From Centrapalus pauciflorus (lineage: Eukaryota; Streptophyta; Magnoliopsida; Asterales; Asteraceae), in assembly GCA_020465985.1 (NCBI GenBank), contig JAANYP010002377.1, forward strand, positions 205,572 to 269,571: a stretch of 64,000 nucleotides of DNA. Direction: 5' to 3'. Shown here piece by piece: positions 1 to 11,137 of this stretch; position 1 is the first letter of the stretch, and each line of letters starts with the position of its first letter. The notes beneath the pieces are model-generated. The model was not told the origin of the DNA and searched no databases. It worked only from the letters and a program-made list of their open reading frames with translations. The position numbers and the translations under genes are program-made.

Positions 1-206
1 CTCAGCCTCAACCTTCTGTTCCCCATGATTCAGCTGTTCTACACCAAACAGCTGCTGAGGGACCAATATCCCAAGCTGATGAACCTCAGGGATCATACCA
101 TCCCTCCGGTGAGGCTGCTCCCTCAATGCAAATTCCATCAGCAGGTTTTACCACTGCTGATGTTGAAATGCATATCCCATCTCCCCATGATGAGGTGCCT
201 TTAGAC
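1..206 (+). pseudogene. SIRE-like third ORF, copy A, upstream part cut by window edge
   Basis: The window opens inside the third ORF of a SIRE-like copia element. The reading frame matches copy B from about 16675 onward, and the two copies align almost base for base. The frame is stopped by TAA at 207-209, where copy B has a CAA codon at the matching place, so copy A carries a C-to-T type nonsense change. The true N-terminus lies outside the window. Confidence 0.7.
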
Positions 207-374
207 TAAGGCACTGCAGAGGGAACCACCACTGGTCTTCATAAGGGTGCTGCAACACAAGCAGCATCTGAGAGGCCTCAAACATCATCCCCTTCTCCTA
301 ATGATGCAGCTACAGCCGCTGCTGAAGGACCCCTTGATCCCTCTAACCTGGGCCATCTTACTTTTGCCCAGGAT

Positions 375-2561
375 ATGGAACTACTGTCCAAAGTTTCCCT
401 TCCTTCTCCATCTCATCCTCAAACACCAGCTCGACATCACCCTCCATCCACTCACTCCAAACAGTCTACCCATACACCTCCATCTCCCAAAGACCTGCCT
501 TTGAAGGATCAGCTTTCATTGCTGACCAACAAAGTTGGTTCTTTGGAAAATACCATGCACTCCCTACCATCCATCATCTCAGACTCTGTGTCTGAGCAGC
601 TCAAAGGATTCTTTGATACGTTTAAAGAATCCTTCCCAGTTACTCCCCAAACTGACAACTCTCCACAGCTGCTTGCACTCACTGCACAGCTGCAAAATGT
701 ATCAAACTCTTTCTCCTCTATCCTCTCCTTACAACAGGACTCCGTGTCCTCTATGACAGCCATTTCTCAACAGCTGTCCTCTCTTCTCACTTCTTGCAAT
801 ACTACCCTTCCTTCAACATTGGCCAGCCTGAACACTCTTATGGGCTCTCTATCAAATTCTGTGTCATCAAACCTTGCTGATGTGCAAGATTCTCTTGAAC
901 TTCATCTTGCACAGCTCCAAAGTTTGTTGTTCACAGCTTCTGATAGAGACAACATTCTTAAGCTGACCACTTTTGCTGATTCCCAAGCTTCTTCTCTTCA
1001 AAACTGTCTTTCCCAACTTGGTGAGGTGAAGGATAACTTGGCTTACTTAGTGAACAGCCTTGTTGGTCCTAAACCTTCCAAACTTGCTGGCAAGCCTGCT
1101 GACTTTGTGTCTTCAGGCAGACCAGGGGTTGAAGTCGCTGCCTCATCTCCTTCAAAGGGGGAGAAATCATCTGCCTCGAAGACTAAGTCTAAGGGGGAGA
1201 AGATTCCTTCTCCTGATCAACTAGCAGAAACAGGTGCAGCTGAAGGTGTTTCTCAAGCTGCTATGCCTACTCAGGATGTCTCTCCAAACCCTGCTCAGTC
1301 TAAGGGGGAGGAAGTCATTCCTGAGGACAGGCCTAGCAGCAAAAGGAGGCACCTTATCCTAGCAGAAGAAGAAGAAGAAGAAGAAGAAGAAACTCCTGAA
1401 GCTGCTGTCACCAAAGCAGCAGCTAAAGGCAAAGAAAAGGCAGCTGAGGATCCTATTGAGCAGAAACAGGCAGATATACAGTTTCACAAAGCCAGAGCCA
1501 AAGAGATGGGCCTCCCTATGCACAAATACTTTGAGTTTAGGGATGAACAGCTTCAAGCTCTGAAGGAATTAAGAAAAGAAGAAGAATCTGCCAAAGCTGC
1601 TAAGTCTTTTGCCCTCCAAGAAGCAAAGAAAGTTAAAATGTCTACCTTGGAGGTGCAAAAGAAAATAATGGAAGCTGCCAGGAAATCAGCAGGAGAAAAA
1701 GAGAAGGAAGTAGAGAAAGGTATTCAGGTCTCTGTGACCAAATCAACAGTACCCTCTGCCAGAGCCAAATTCCACTTTGACAACTTGGCTAGACAGAAAT
1801 TTCATGATGTTGCTACTAGAAGGCTGGCCAAGGAAGCGATTGTCAAAGCTGTTCCCATTTCAAGAAAAGGCACACAGTGGAAACTTCAGATCACCAGGAT
1901 GGGTGCAACAGGCCCTGAAATGGAATCATATGATCACACTGATGTTGCACAAATGGGTTACAGGGAATGGGTGGAACTGGCAGTTGCCCTGAGCCAGTCT
2001 AAGTCAGAAACGGCTAAGACTATCAGGGCATACATCAAGAAGCTGATGGAAAGAGTAAAGGAGCTGGGCCTGATTCCAAAAGAAATAAGTGAAGGTGTCT
2101 CTGTGACACATCCAAAGATAAAGACCAGGAGAACAAAGAGGGATACAGAGCTGGAAGAACTCCTTATGATGATTGAACAAGGAGATTATGCTGTGGAAAT
2201 TAAAGGAGTTGACCACAGCCTGCCTGAAGGAGTTGAATTTGAAGATGGCAAAGTGATTGAAGAGCCTGAGTTAGGGGCATTTTTTGTAGATCCCCTATCT
2301 CAGAAGAAATGTTTTCAAAGAGCTTCAGACCTACACATAGTTGGTCTTAAGCAGCTTGCAGCCTTCAGAATTGCCACCTCCTTCAATCAGTCCAGCCTAT
2401 GGAGAGCAGCTATCTGGGAAGAGCTGAAAGGTTTTTATGACAGAGGTGAACTTCAAAGTTCTAACTTTATGTTTCTTACAGCTGAAATTGAAGAACACGA
2501 AGAAACAAGGGAAGAACTTGTAAAGAGATTCAAAGAAGGGATACCACCTCCTGTCGAATGA
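375..2561 (+). CDS. SIRE-like retrotransposon third ORF, C-terminal 728 codons (copy A)
   Basis: Open for 728 codons from the ATG at 375, and open in frame back to 210. Visible parts in order: a Pro/Ser/Thr-rich stretch; a long Leu/Ser heptad-like region (roughly residues 45-225) that should form coiled coil; a Lys/Ser/Gly-rich linker with two KSKGE-type motifs; a run of glutamates (GAA repeat near 1366-1390); a charged helical stretch; and a globular-looking C-terminal domain (about residues 450-728) that is well conserved with copy B. I see no signal peptide, transmembrane segment or protease motif. It sits where sireviruses carry an env-like ORF, but nothing in it argues for an envelope. 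Upstream codons are lost to the TAA at 207. It may be untranslated today; the function is unknown. Confidence 0.7.
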   Translation: MELLSKVSLPSPSHPQTPARHHPPSTHSKQSTHTPPSPKDLPLKDQLSLLTNKVGSLENTMHSLPSIISDSVSEQLKGFFDTFKESFPVTPQTDNSPQLLALTAQLQNVSNSFSSILSLQQDSVSSMTAISQQLSSLLTSCNTTLPSTLASLNTLMGSLSNSVSSNLADVQDSLELHLAQLQSLLFTASDRDNILKLTTFADSQASSLQNCLSQLGEVKDNLAYLVNSLVGPKPSKLAGKPADFVSSGRPGVEVAASSPSKGEKSSASKTKSKGEKIPSPDQLAETGAAEGVSQAAMPTQDVSPNPAQSKGEEVIPEDRPSSKRRHLILAEEEEEEEEETPEAAVTKAAAKGKEKAAEDPIEQKQADIQFHKARAKEMGLPMHKYFEFRDEQLQALKELRKEEESAKAAKSFALQEAKKVKMSTLEVQKKIMEAARKSAGEKEKEVEKGIQVSVTKSTVPSARAKFHFDNLARQKFHDVATRRLAKEAIVKAVPISRKGTQWKLQITRMGATGPEMESYDHTDVAQMGYREWVELAVALSQSKSETAKTIRAYIKKLMERVKELGLIPKEISEGVSVTHPKIKTRRTKRDTELEELLMMIEQGDYAVEIKGVDHSLPEGVEFEDGKVIEEPELGAFFVDPLSQKKCFQRASDLHIVGLKQLAAFRIATSFNQSSLWRAAIWEELKGFYDRGELQSSNFMFLTAEIEEHEETREELVKRFKEGIPPPVE

Positions 2562-2660
2562 AGTCCACCTGCCATCTGGGTAGGTGAAGAATGGAAGCTG
2601 TCCATCAGTTGGACAGGCTTGCCATTATTTGCTCCCAAATCAAACAGTCCAAACATTTTG

Positions 2661-2740
2661 TACATTAGTTGTACATTCTGTACATTAGTTGTACATTCTG
2701 TACATTAGTTGTACATTCTGTACATTAGTTGTACATTATT
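2661..2740 (+). repeat. Four tandem copies of a 20-bp unit
   Basis: The unit tacattagttgtacattctg is repeated at 2661, 2681, 2701 and 2721 (the last copy diverges at its end). Looser copies of cattagttgta continue to about 2800. It lies in the 3' untranslated region between the third ORF and the polypurine tract. Confidence 0.85.
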
Positions 2741-2960
2741 ACATAAGTTGTAATTTCTGCTTTTACATTAGTTGTAAAATACATTAGCACATTAGTTGTA
2801 CTTTTGTAAGAACATATGTTGTTCTAGTATAGTCAAGAATCAGTGTATATATAAACTGATCTTTTACTTTACTGTAATGTTGTAATTTTATTTCAGCAAA
2901 TGTACTGTAAAAATATATAGTGATTTTTGACAAGACCAGCTTGGACTGGTTATTGCAAAT

Positions 2961-2970
2961 AGGGGGAGAG
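2961..2970 (+). other. Polypurine tract of SIRE-like copy A
   Basis: agggggagag lies directly against the start of the 3' LTR, the usual place for the plus-strand primer of an LTR retrotransposon. Confidence 0.75.
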
Positions 2971-4089
2971 TGTTAGGCACAAAAAGGCCTCAGTCAAACC
3001 TGTTCTATATCTGAGGGGGAGATTTTATAATCAAACCTGTTGATACATTTGAAGGTTGAATTTAAGGCCTGTTATATGCCTTATTGAAACCTGAAAATGA
3101 TTTGCAATATCAGTCTAAAGCTGTTCTATATGTTGCATGTGTTGCAACCAAGACAGTTTGTCCAAGCTGCTCAGTCTGCTGATCAGGCTGGACATAAACT
3201 GTCTACGCTGCTCTACACTGTTGAGCAGCTTGGGCATTTTAAAGTGTTCTGTTCTTTGTGAACAGAACCTGTTCTTTGTGAACAGGCTAAACACTTTATG
3301 GAATTTGTTTCCAAGTCATCATGTATTGTTTTTAACTACCAGATCAGTTTACAAAGTTGAAGACAAAGTGGAAAGCAGAACCGCTCAGCCTGCCCAAGCT
3401 GTTCTGTTACATGAAGACAAACGGATATTTGAAAAAGGGTGACAGACCTTTTTCTTATATCAAAATAGGCCTTTACAAGGAAGAAAGACGCAAAGTTGAC
3501 ATTCCTAAAATGGTTAAAGGCAATGCAACAGTAGAAAGTAAAAAGACAAAAGTTCTGCACAAGAGAAGGCAAGTCTGCTTTTCAGAAAAGTGCAGAAAAG
3601 TTATATTGTCTTTTCAAACAAGACTTCTCCTTTTTCATTCCGTCCAATGAAGATGTTTCTCTTAGATCCTCTAAGTGAGTATAAAAGGAAGCTTCCAAGG
3701 TCAGAAAGAATGTGAAGAAAGCTAAGTGCTTAAACCAAGAGTGAACGTGCAAGTGTGATATTCATGCATGCAAATCTTCTGTAAACCAGCATCTGTGTGT
3801 CTAAGCTGTTTTACCTAAGCTGTTCCTTAAAAGTCTTGTAAACACATTGAGTGCATCTTAGTGAGTGTATTCAGTGTATACTAGTTCGAGTCTGTCTTAG
3901 ACTAGTAAACATACTGTTGTATCTGTCATCTCAGCTTGAACCATTCCGCATTCAAGCTTGTTTGTAATTAACAATTGTTGATAATACATACAAACATTGA
4001 GAAAAAGAGTGTGTAGTTTTTAAAGTGCTGTATTCACCCCCCCTCTACAGCTTATAACTATATACTTTGGGAACCTTTCGGGACCTACA
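2971..4089 (+). mobile_element. 3' LTR of SIRE-like copia element, copy A
   Basis: 1,119 bp starting tgttaggcac and ending gggacctaca. It aligns along its length (about 90% by eye) with the 5' LTR of copy B at 7125-8258, so the two LTRs come from separate insertions of one family. It contains a TATA box (3680-3686) and two back-to-back copies of the imperfect palindrome ctgttctttgtgaacag (3249-3265 and 3269-3285). The short open frames inside are not genes. Confidence 0.9.
3680..3686 (+). promoter_or_regulatory. TATA box of the copy A LTR
   Basis: TATAAAA in the context gtgagtataaaagg, shared in position with the other LTR (7837-7844). It marks the U3/R side of the LTR promoter. Confidence 0.65.
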
Positions 4090-4430
4090 AAGGGTTTATA
4101 TTAAACAAAATCATTATGTTTTTTTTCATTTTTATTGATTTGATTCGGCAATGTTGTTTTTTTGTACAATTATAGTCGTTATGTTATTTTCTTTTGCAAG
4201 TCACTGGTCTCGTGTAAATGTTACTGTTAAGGGGCCACAAGACCAACTCTGATTGAGGTACGTACCTCCGTTCGCCACGAACTTTTAAAATACACACAAC
4301 TCACGTGAGCGTCCTCCTCCTCCCACCGTCCCCTCAAATTCCCTTCTTTCCTCTTCCCTTCTCTTTCACGACCACAATCACCGGTCTGTCATGAACAAAT
4401 AAATACACCACCAAAACTTATGATAACAAA
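4090..4430. other. Flank of the first SIRE element; no gene seen
   Basis: Unique-looking sequence with a CT-rich stretch at about 4310-4375. No open frame, terminal repeat or splice pattern that I can support. Confidence 0.5.
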
Positions 4431-4826
4431 TCTATCTATGCTAATAAAATAATAAATATGTTCATTTCTTGTGAAGCCATGTGTTATCACCATGAATCGA
4501 CACGTGGCATTGTATATTTTAAAAAAATAATAAATAAATTTAAACTATATTTATCCATATCTAATATAAAATTCAAATCCAAATCCAACAAAATCTAATA
4601 CTCTAATAATAACTTATTAATTATAATATAATATAATAAAAGTTTAAAAAATATAAAATAATTACTATTCACACACACACATATTGAAATATACAAAATT
4701 AATAGTTCATACTAATATCGTTCTTATATATTTTTGTTTAATAAATGATATTTATATCTTTAGCTCTTAGTTTATTATATTTTATATATATTAAAATATC
4801 TGCGTAATACGTGGGTAATAAACTAG
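4431..4826 (+). mobile_element. Small non-autonomous Helitron
   Basis: 396 bp. The 5' end is tctatctatgctaataaaa preceded by A. The 3' end is an imperfect hairpin (tgcgtaatacgtggg) followed by taataaactag and then T, so it sits between A and T as Helitrons do. The last 100 bp match the end of the Helitron at 5370-22737, including atgatatttatatctttag and the closing hairpin, showing one family. Confidence 0.65.
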
Positions 4827-4986
4827 TTGTCTATAAACAAAGAAAAACCCAAATCAATTACATAAACGGACACAGATTGAACCCTAAATATCTTATATAG
4901 AATAGAATATTAGGTTTATTAGATAAACTAGAGTTTAATATAGATGACTTAGCCCGATTGTAAATATGAGCCTAGATCCATTAGAG

Positions 4987-5327
4987 TGTGTTTAGTACAG
5001 AGAAAAGAAATAAAGAAAAATGGAAATGGAAATCAGGGAGAAATGGAATTGGGGAGAAATGAAAATGGGTAGAGAATTGAAATTGTGTATCTTGTTTGGT
5101 GTCAACAGAGAAATTAAAGAGGAGAAATGGTGGCTCAGGTGGAGTAGAGACACAAGACAGTCAATTCTCACCATTTCTCTAACAATTGGAGAGAATTGCA
5201 TTTCTCCATATTTAGCCTTCAAACAATTCTCAGAGAATTCAATTCTCCGCCCAAAAATTGAGAGCATTTCTCCCAAACAAATAAAAACACAATTCTCTCC
5301 CCTCAAATCTCTCTACCAAACAGCCCC
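4987..5327. mobile_element. Palindromic MITE inside the left TRIM LTR
   Basis: 341 bp, largely inverted-repeat (gtgtttagta at the left, taccaaacag at the right), flanked by ttagag at 4981-4986 and 5328-5333. The uninterrupted right TRIM LTR near 26150-26185 gives the empty site and supports the boundaries. Long open frames on both strands here are a by-product of the palindrome. Confidence 0.7.
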
Positions 5328-5872
5328 TTAGAGTTTTTTGTGTACTACTTAATTGTACTTTATATTTTATCTATGTATTCTAATAAATAAATAAATAGTT
5401 TCCACATGTCACATAATTAGACCATAAATTGGATTCCTTTGCTTCTCGCACATGTCATGACTTTTTCGATTTATTCATAAAATTAAAATATCAATATATT
5501 ATGGTAAAGATATACACAATATAATATTATGGAATTTTGATAGTTCTTTACAATCAAATCAAATAATGATATTTATATCTTTTAGTTTATAATAAAATTA
5601 AGAGTAAATTACAGAAATGGTCGTTGCGGTTTGTTTAAAATTACCAGAGTTGCAGTGACGGTCCCTCAACTACCAGAGTTGCAGTGACGGTCCCTTAAAC
5701 CACTTTTTATTTGCAGAATTGGTCCTTCTGTTTTTGCCGTTCTTTCAATTACAAGTTTTGTAATTTTAATTTTGGTCCCTTTTCTTAATTTTCCATTTTT
5801 GGTTTTAAATTAGAAATATTAATTTAATAGATTATGATTTGATTCATTATTAATTATATTATTATTATTAAT

Positions 5873-5875
<3 letters not shown>

Positions 5876-5954
<79 letters not shown>
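5876..5954. repeat. (TTA)n microsatellite
   Basis: About 26 uninterrupted ATT/TTA units inside the left arm of the palindromic element. Confidence 0.95.
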
Positions 5955-6049
5955 GTTATACCTATTTATTTGCAAAATAAATATATATTTCTTTACTAAA
6001 AGTTATCTTTTTTATATACTTAATTAGTTAATTTATACATCTTTTTATG

Positions 6050-7124
6050 TATTAAATTTATTTATTAAAGTTTTAGTTATTTATATTTTATTGGTTAAAC
6101 TATTTGTATAATTTTATTATTTATACTTTTCAATCAAACTATTTCATTAAGTTAATAATTTTTGAATTCATGTAAATTTTGATTTAAATTTACTAATTTA
6201 TCATGTTTGATTTAAGTTTACAAATATATTGTTACGCTAATATTTTTTTTATTTAAAATTATTATTTTATTTGTTTGGATTTAAATATTTTGTTATGTCA
6301 GTGCCTTTGGATTTAAATTTACTATTTAATTTGTTTGGTTTTAATTAAATGCCTTAAAGTTATAAAATTACTAATATATATTAAAAATAAATAATTTTAT
6401 AAATAAACAAATAATATATTTTTTAATTAGATTTTTAGATAAGTATATATTAGATATAATTTGAATGAAGATTTAAATCTTATCTATATATTAATATCTA
6501 AAGATGTAAGGAATAATATATTGTATTTATATTGTATTTATATTTATTAATATTTATAGATATTAGAAATAATGAATTATATTTATCTTTTAGTTTATTT
6601 TATTTAAAATAATATATATTGTTACGTTAATACGTTTTGATTTAAATTTAGTATTTTATTTTTCTAATTTTAATACTTTGTTATGCCTATACGTTTTGAT
6701 TTCAATATAGTATTTTAATCTTTTTGATTTACAAGTTTTTACATTAATATGTTATATTCGTTTTCACTTAAATATTTTAATGTTACTTAAGTATTAACGT
6801 AGAAAAATTTTAAATCAAAATAAATAAAATAATAATTTGAAATCAAAACGTACTGGCATAACAAAATATTTAAATCCAAACAAATAAAATTATAAATTTA
6901 AATAAAACCATATTAGCGTAACAAAATATTTAAATAATAAATAATAAATTAGCAAACTGAAATCAGAACGTAGTGAATTAGTAAATTTAAATCAAAATTT
7001 ACACAAATTCAAAATGTATTAAAGTAAAAGTATAAATAATAAAATTATACAAATAGTTTAACCAATAAAATATAAATAAATAAAACTTTAATAAATAAAT
7101 TGAATACGTAAAAAGATGCAAAAC
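6050..7124. repeat. Inverted-repeat core of the palindromic element
   Basis: Bases 6030-6360 and 6790-7124 are inverted copies of one another (for example ttggttaaactatttgtat against its complement near 7060). Each arm contains direct repeats of a ~60-bp unit with gttacgctaat and attttgttatgcc. The right arm stops abruptly at the LTR start at 7125. Confidence 0.75.
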
Positions 7125-8258
7125 TGTTAGGCACAAAAAGGCCTCAGTCAAACCTGTTCTGCATCTGAGGGGGAGATTATTAATCAAACATGTTGATGCT
7201 TTTGAAGGTTGAATTTAAGGCCTGTTATATGCCTTATTGAAACCTGAAAATGATTTGCAATATCAGTCTGAAGTTGTTCTATGTGTTGCATGTGTTGCAA
7301 CAAAGGCAGTTTTGCCCAACCTGTTCAGTCTGCTGAACAGGCTGGACATAAACTGTCTATGCTGCTCTACACTGGTGAGCAGCTTGGGCAGTTTACAAGT
7401 GTTCTGTTCTTTGTGAACAGAACCTGTTCTTTGTGAACAGGCTAAACACTTTATGGAATATGTTTCCAAGTCCTCATGTATTACTTTTGACTACAAGATC
7501 AGTTTACAAAGTCGAAGACAAAGTGGAAATCAGAACTGCTCAGCCTGCCCAAGCTGTTCTGCTACATGAAGACAAAATGATATTTGAAAAAGGGTGACAG
7601 ACCTTTTTCTTATATCAAAATAGGCCTTAACAAAGGAAGAAAAACACAAAGTTGACATTCCTTATTTAGTTAAAGGCTATACAACAGTAGACAAAGTGAA
7701 AAGATAAAAGTTCTGTCCACATGAAGACAAGTCTGCTTTTCAGAATGTGCAGAAAAGGTTATGTTGTCTTTTCAACAAGACTTCTCCTTTTTCATTCCGT
7801 CCAATGAAGAAGCTTCACTTAGATCCTCTGAGTGAGTATAAAAAGAAACTTCCAAGGATTGAAAGATCAAGCCAAAAAGCTAAGTGCTGAAACCAAGAGT
7901 GAACGTGCATTCAAGTGTGTCTTTCATGCATGCAAGTCTGCTTGAATAAAACAGTGCTCAGTGTCCAAGCTGTTCTTATTCAAGCTGTTCCTTAGAGTCT
8001 TGTAAACACAGTGAGTGATTCTTAGTGAGTGTATTCAGTGTAACCAGTTTAAGTCTGTCTTGGACTAGTTAAACATATTGTTGTATCTGTCATCTCAGCT
8101 TGAACCTTTCCGCATTCAAGCTCGTTTGTAATTAACATTTGTTGATAATACATACAAACATTGAGAAAATTGTGTGTAGTTTTTAAATTGCTGTGTTCAC
8201 CCCCCCCCCCCCTCTACAGCTTAAGGCTATATACTTGGGATATCTTTTGGGACCTACA
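7125..8258 (+). mobile_element. 5' LTR of SIRE-like copy B
   Basis: 1,134 bp from tgttaggcac to gacctaca, followed after two bases by the primer-binding site. It shares with copy A the paired palindromes (7404-7420 and 7424-7440), the TATA box and the C-run near the 3' end (about 12 Cs at 8201-8212). Confidence 0.9.
7837..7844 (+). promoter_or_regulatory. TATA box of the copy B LTR
   Basis: TATAAAAA in gagtgagtataaaaag, about 420 bp before the LTR end. It is the likely core promoter of the element. Confidence 0.65.
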
Positions 8259-8260
8259 AC

Positions 8261-8273
8261 TGGTATCAGAGCA
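8261..8273 (+). other. Primer-binding site, initiator Met-tRNA type
   Basis: tggtatcagagca two bases inside the 5' LTR is complementary to the 3' end of plant initiator Met tRNA, the usual copia primer. Confidence 0.85.
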
Positions 8274-8320
8274 GTTTAGAGTGTGTGTCATTCTAGATCT
8301 CTCATTCTCCCAAAGTTTCC

Positions 8321-11088
8321 ATGGACAAAAGTGCTGCAAGTTCCTCATACTATGACAATGGCTCAGTGGGCAAACCTCCAAAGTTCAATCATCACAACTT
8401 TTCTGGTTGGAAGTGCAGAATGATGCTCTACTTAGAGAATCTGGATGTGCAACTACCAGAGATTGTAATGGAGGGTCCCTATGTGCCAACCTCTGTTACA
8501 ACTATAACTCCTGCTGTTGAAGGAGCTGCTCCTGAAATCAGATGATTTGAGAAAGCAAAATCTCAATGGTCTGATGAAGACAAAAGACTGGTGGCTCTTG
8601 ATGCAAAGGCCAGAAACAATCTGGTCATCTCTCTACCTGATGATGTGTTCAAACATGATGATGTGTTCAAACAGGTTGAGAAGATGAAGACTGCAAAGGA
8701 GATGTGGGATACTTTGTGTACTGTCTATAATGGACCCACAATCACACTTGACAACATGATTAATAATCTTGTTAGACAGTATGAACTCTTCTTTGCAAAA
8801 CCAAAGGAGACTCTCACTGAAACCTACACCAGGTTTACTGCTCTTGTAAATGATCTCAAAGCTGTTGGGATCACCAAGGACAGTCTGACCTTGGTAAACA
8901 AATTCTTAGATGTCCTGCCTGAAGAATGGAATTATTTTTCTACAATTTTAAGGAATTCAGGTACCATCAGAAGTATGGATCTTGTTAACTTATATGGATC
9001 CTTACTGAATGATGAGCAGTCAAGGCAACATAAGAGAAATGCCTTGGAAATATCTAAGAAAGGTGCTGCCTTTGTGGCCAGTGTGAGACAACCTGTAAAT
9101 CAAGTGAGTGATGTGTTCACTCAACCTGATCAACAGGCCGATGATAAGGAGGAAATGTCTGATGAGGAAGAAAATGTAGATATTGCTGAACTGGATGATG
9201 AGCAAATGATAGCCATGCTTGTCAAAAGGTTCAACAAGAAAAGGTTTGGAAGAAACATGCTGCAAGGAAGCACAAATGCTGTTAAAAAGAAGGCATTTGA
9301 TAAGGCAAAGCTGAGTGCTTCAAATGTTGCAAACCTGGCCACATAGCTGCTGACTGTGTGTCAAAAGATGTTGGTCAGTCATCCAAACCACACAAGACAA
9401 ATAGGGATGATGGCTATAGGGTTAAGTATCTTATGGCTATGGCTAAGCTGAGGAAGTTGGAAAACTCAGTGGTTTCCAACCGGCAAAAGGGACTTATGGC
9501 AGAGACTTGTGACTGGGAGGAGTCTGATTCATCATCTGATGAAGAAGACAATCACTGTCTGATGGCCAACACTGATGTCCCATCAACGAGCAACTTCAAA
9601 CAGGATCTGGCTGAAGCTGAAGCTTTTAGCAGCTTGGAGAACTGGAACCCTACAATGATGTATAAGGTACAAAATTTTATGGATTACAGTTCTGAAGAAA
9701 AAGTTCAAATGTTTGAATACATGCTTGTTGATCTGAAAGCTGCTGTTGAGAAGCATACTGTTTTATTATCTTAAATCTCTAAGCTTAAAACTGATCTTGA
9801 AACAAAATCCAGTAAACTGGACAGTTTCCATAAGTTGGAAACTGAGCTTGATGAATTAAAACACATCAATTCCATTTTACTGGAAGAAAAGAGAGAAACA
9901 GATATAAAACATGCTAAGCTTCAAAAGATAGTTGACTCTTGGTGCCAATCTGCACAAAAAGTCAGCCATTGCATAAGTCAGCAGATTCCTGCACAAATCC
10001 AAGCCTATCTTGGAGGGGATCTTGACACAACAGCTTCCATTGTTGAGGTTAATAATTTGAAAGAAGACTTGTCCACTCTTGGTGAGATTCCAAACACTTT
10101 TATTCAAAAAGTGAATGGTAAATTAATCTCAATAAACAGGTTTGTCAGGCCTCAAAACACTGACAGCTCGTGTGAACCTAGCACAAAAGCTGCTGATGAA
10201 ATAAGTTTTCCATCAAATAAGCTTGCAAAGTGCTCTGCTGATTCACACAAGCAAAAGAAAGGAAAGCATGTCCAAACTGCAGCTGTGGACACCAAACCTG
10301 TTGACAAAACAGGCTTTAGGTCTAAAGCTGATGTAAAAAGGGATACTAATCCTTTTAATGCTGAACATTTTGAAAATAAGTTTTCAAAAGGTAAGCAGTC
10401 TGCCTTTAACAAGAGTAAGTCTCAGGTTGAAGGCAAACATGCTGTGCTTTCAAATAAGTTTTCTAATCATAGTGGTAAAATGGTTTTAAATAAGAATAAG
10501 TCTTTCAAAACCAGAAATAATGATTATGTTGATAGGCAACATCAATCACATCTCAGGAAGGACAAAGGCAAAGTCATTGCTCAGCCTGAGAGATCTGGGA
10601 ATAAGTTTCCTAAACCTGTGGAAATTCAGAAACCAATTAAGCTTCCTATCTTTGACATCTGTCCTCCTAAAAAGAGGAAAGAAGAGACAGGCAAAGTTGT
10701 TGCTATTGAACTTTCCACTCAAGCTGTTGATTCATCAAATAGTAATAAGTTTGCTAAAACTACTGGTAAAATCAACAGAAATAACTCAGAATGTGTTTCT
10801 GAAAGGTCTTCTTCCAAAAATGCTAAAAGAAGAAAATGTTATAAATGTGGAATGAAGACACATCTGGCCAAAGATTGTCCTGAAACTGAGGACATAAGGC
10901 CTGCTTACTCTGATGGTTCCCTCACAGCTAACATAAACAGTGTTGGAAACATCTCAGTCAGTGAAAGTGGTATCCAAGCTGATACCATTCAAATAGGAAA
11001 TATTAGTGTTGATATCACAAGTCCATCAACAAATGTTGATGAAGTAGGAGAACTCATCTCTGTGATGAGTTCCCCTAAAAATGACTAA
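8321..11088 (+). pseudogene. SIRE-like gag, broken
   Basis: Starts at ATG 8321. Breaks: TGA at 8543-8545 (a Trp codon lost), a frameshift near 9295, TAA at 9772-9774, and another frame change between 11088 and 11138 before the protease. The N-terminal part has the copia gag (UBN2-like) helical domain, about 8321-9060. A first CCHC zinc knuckle (C-x2-C-x4-H-x4-C) is at 9316-9357 and a second at 10837-10878. Between them lie a Glu/Lys-rich, coiled-coil-prone stretch (9835-9960) and a basic low-complexity region. The large size with two knuckles fits sirevirus gag. Not translatable as one protein. Confidence 0.85.
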
Positions 11089-11137
11089 TATTCTTCTTGA
11101 CACTCTGCAGGAAAAACAACCATCCCAGGTTTGATAC

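Noticed and set aside
509..763. Minus-strand frames opposite the third ORF (also at 1359, 2004 and 2453)
   Set aside because: Shadows of the plus-strand coding region, with matching boundaries in codon periodicity only.
375..2561. Calling the third ORF an envelope protein
   Set aside because: No signal peptide, membrane helix or cleavage site visible; only its position is env-like.
4992..5331. Two ~100-codon open frames on opposite strands
   Set aside because: They overlap inside a palindromic MITE; symmetry makes both strands open. No codon or domain evidence.
5876..5954. CRISPR-like array
   Set aside because: Simple trinucleotide repeat in a plant genome; no spacers.
2971..8258. One SIRE element bounded by the LTRs at 2971 and 7125
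   Set aside because: The primer site lies after the second LTR and the polypurine tract before the first, so they are a 3' LTR and a 5' LTR of two different insertions; no gag-pol between them.
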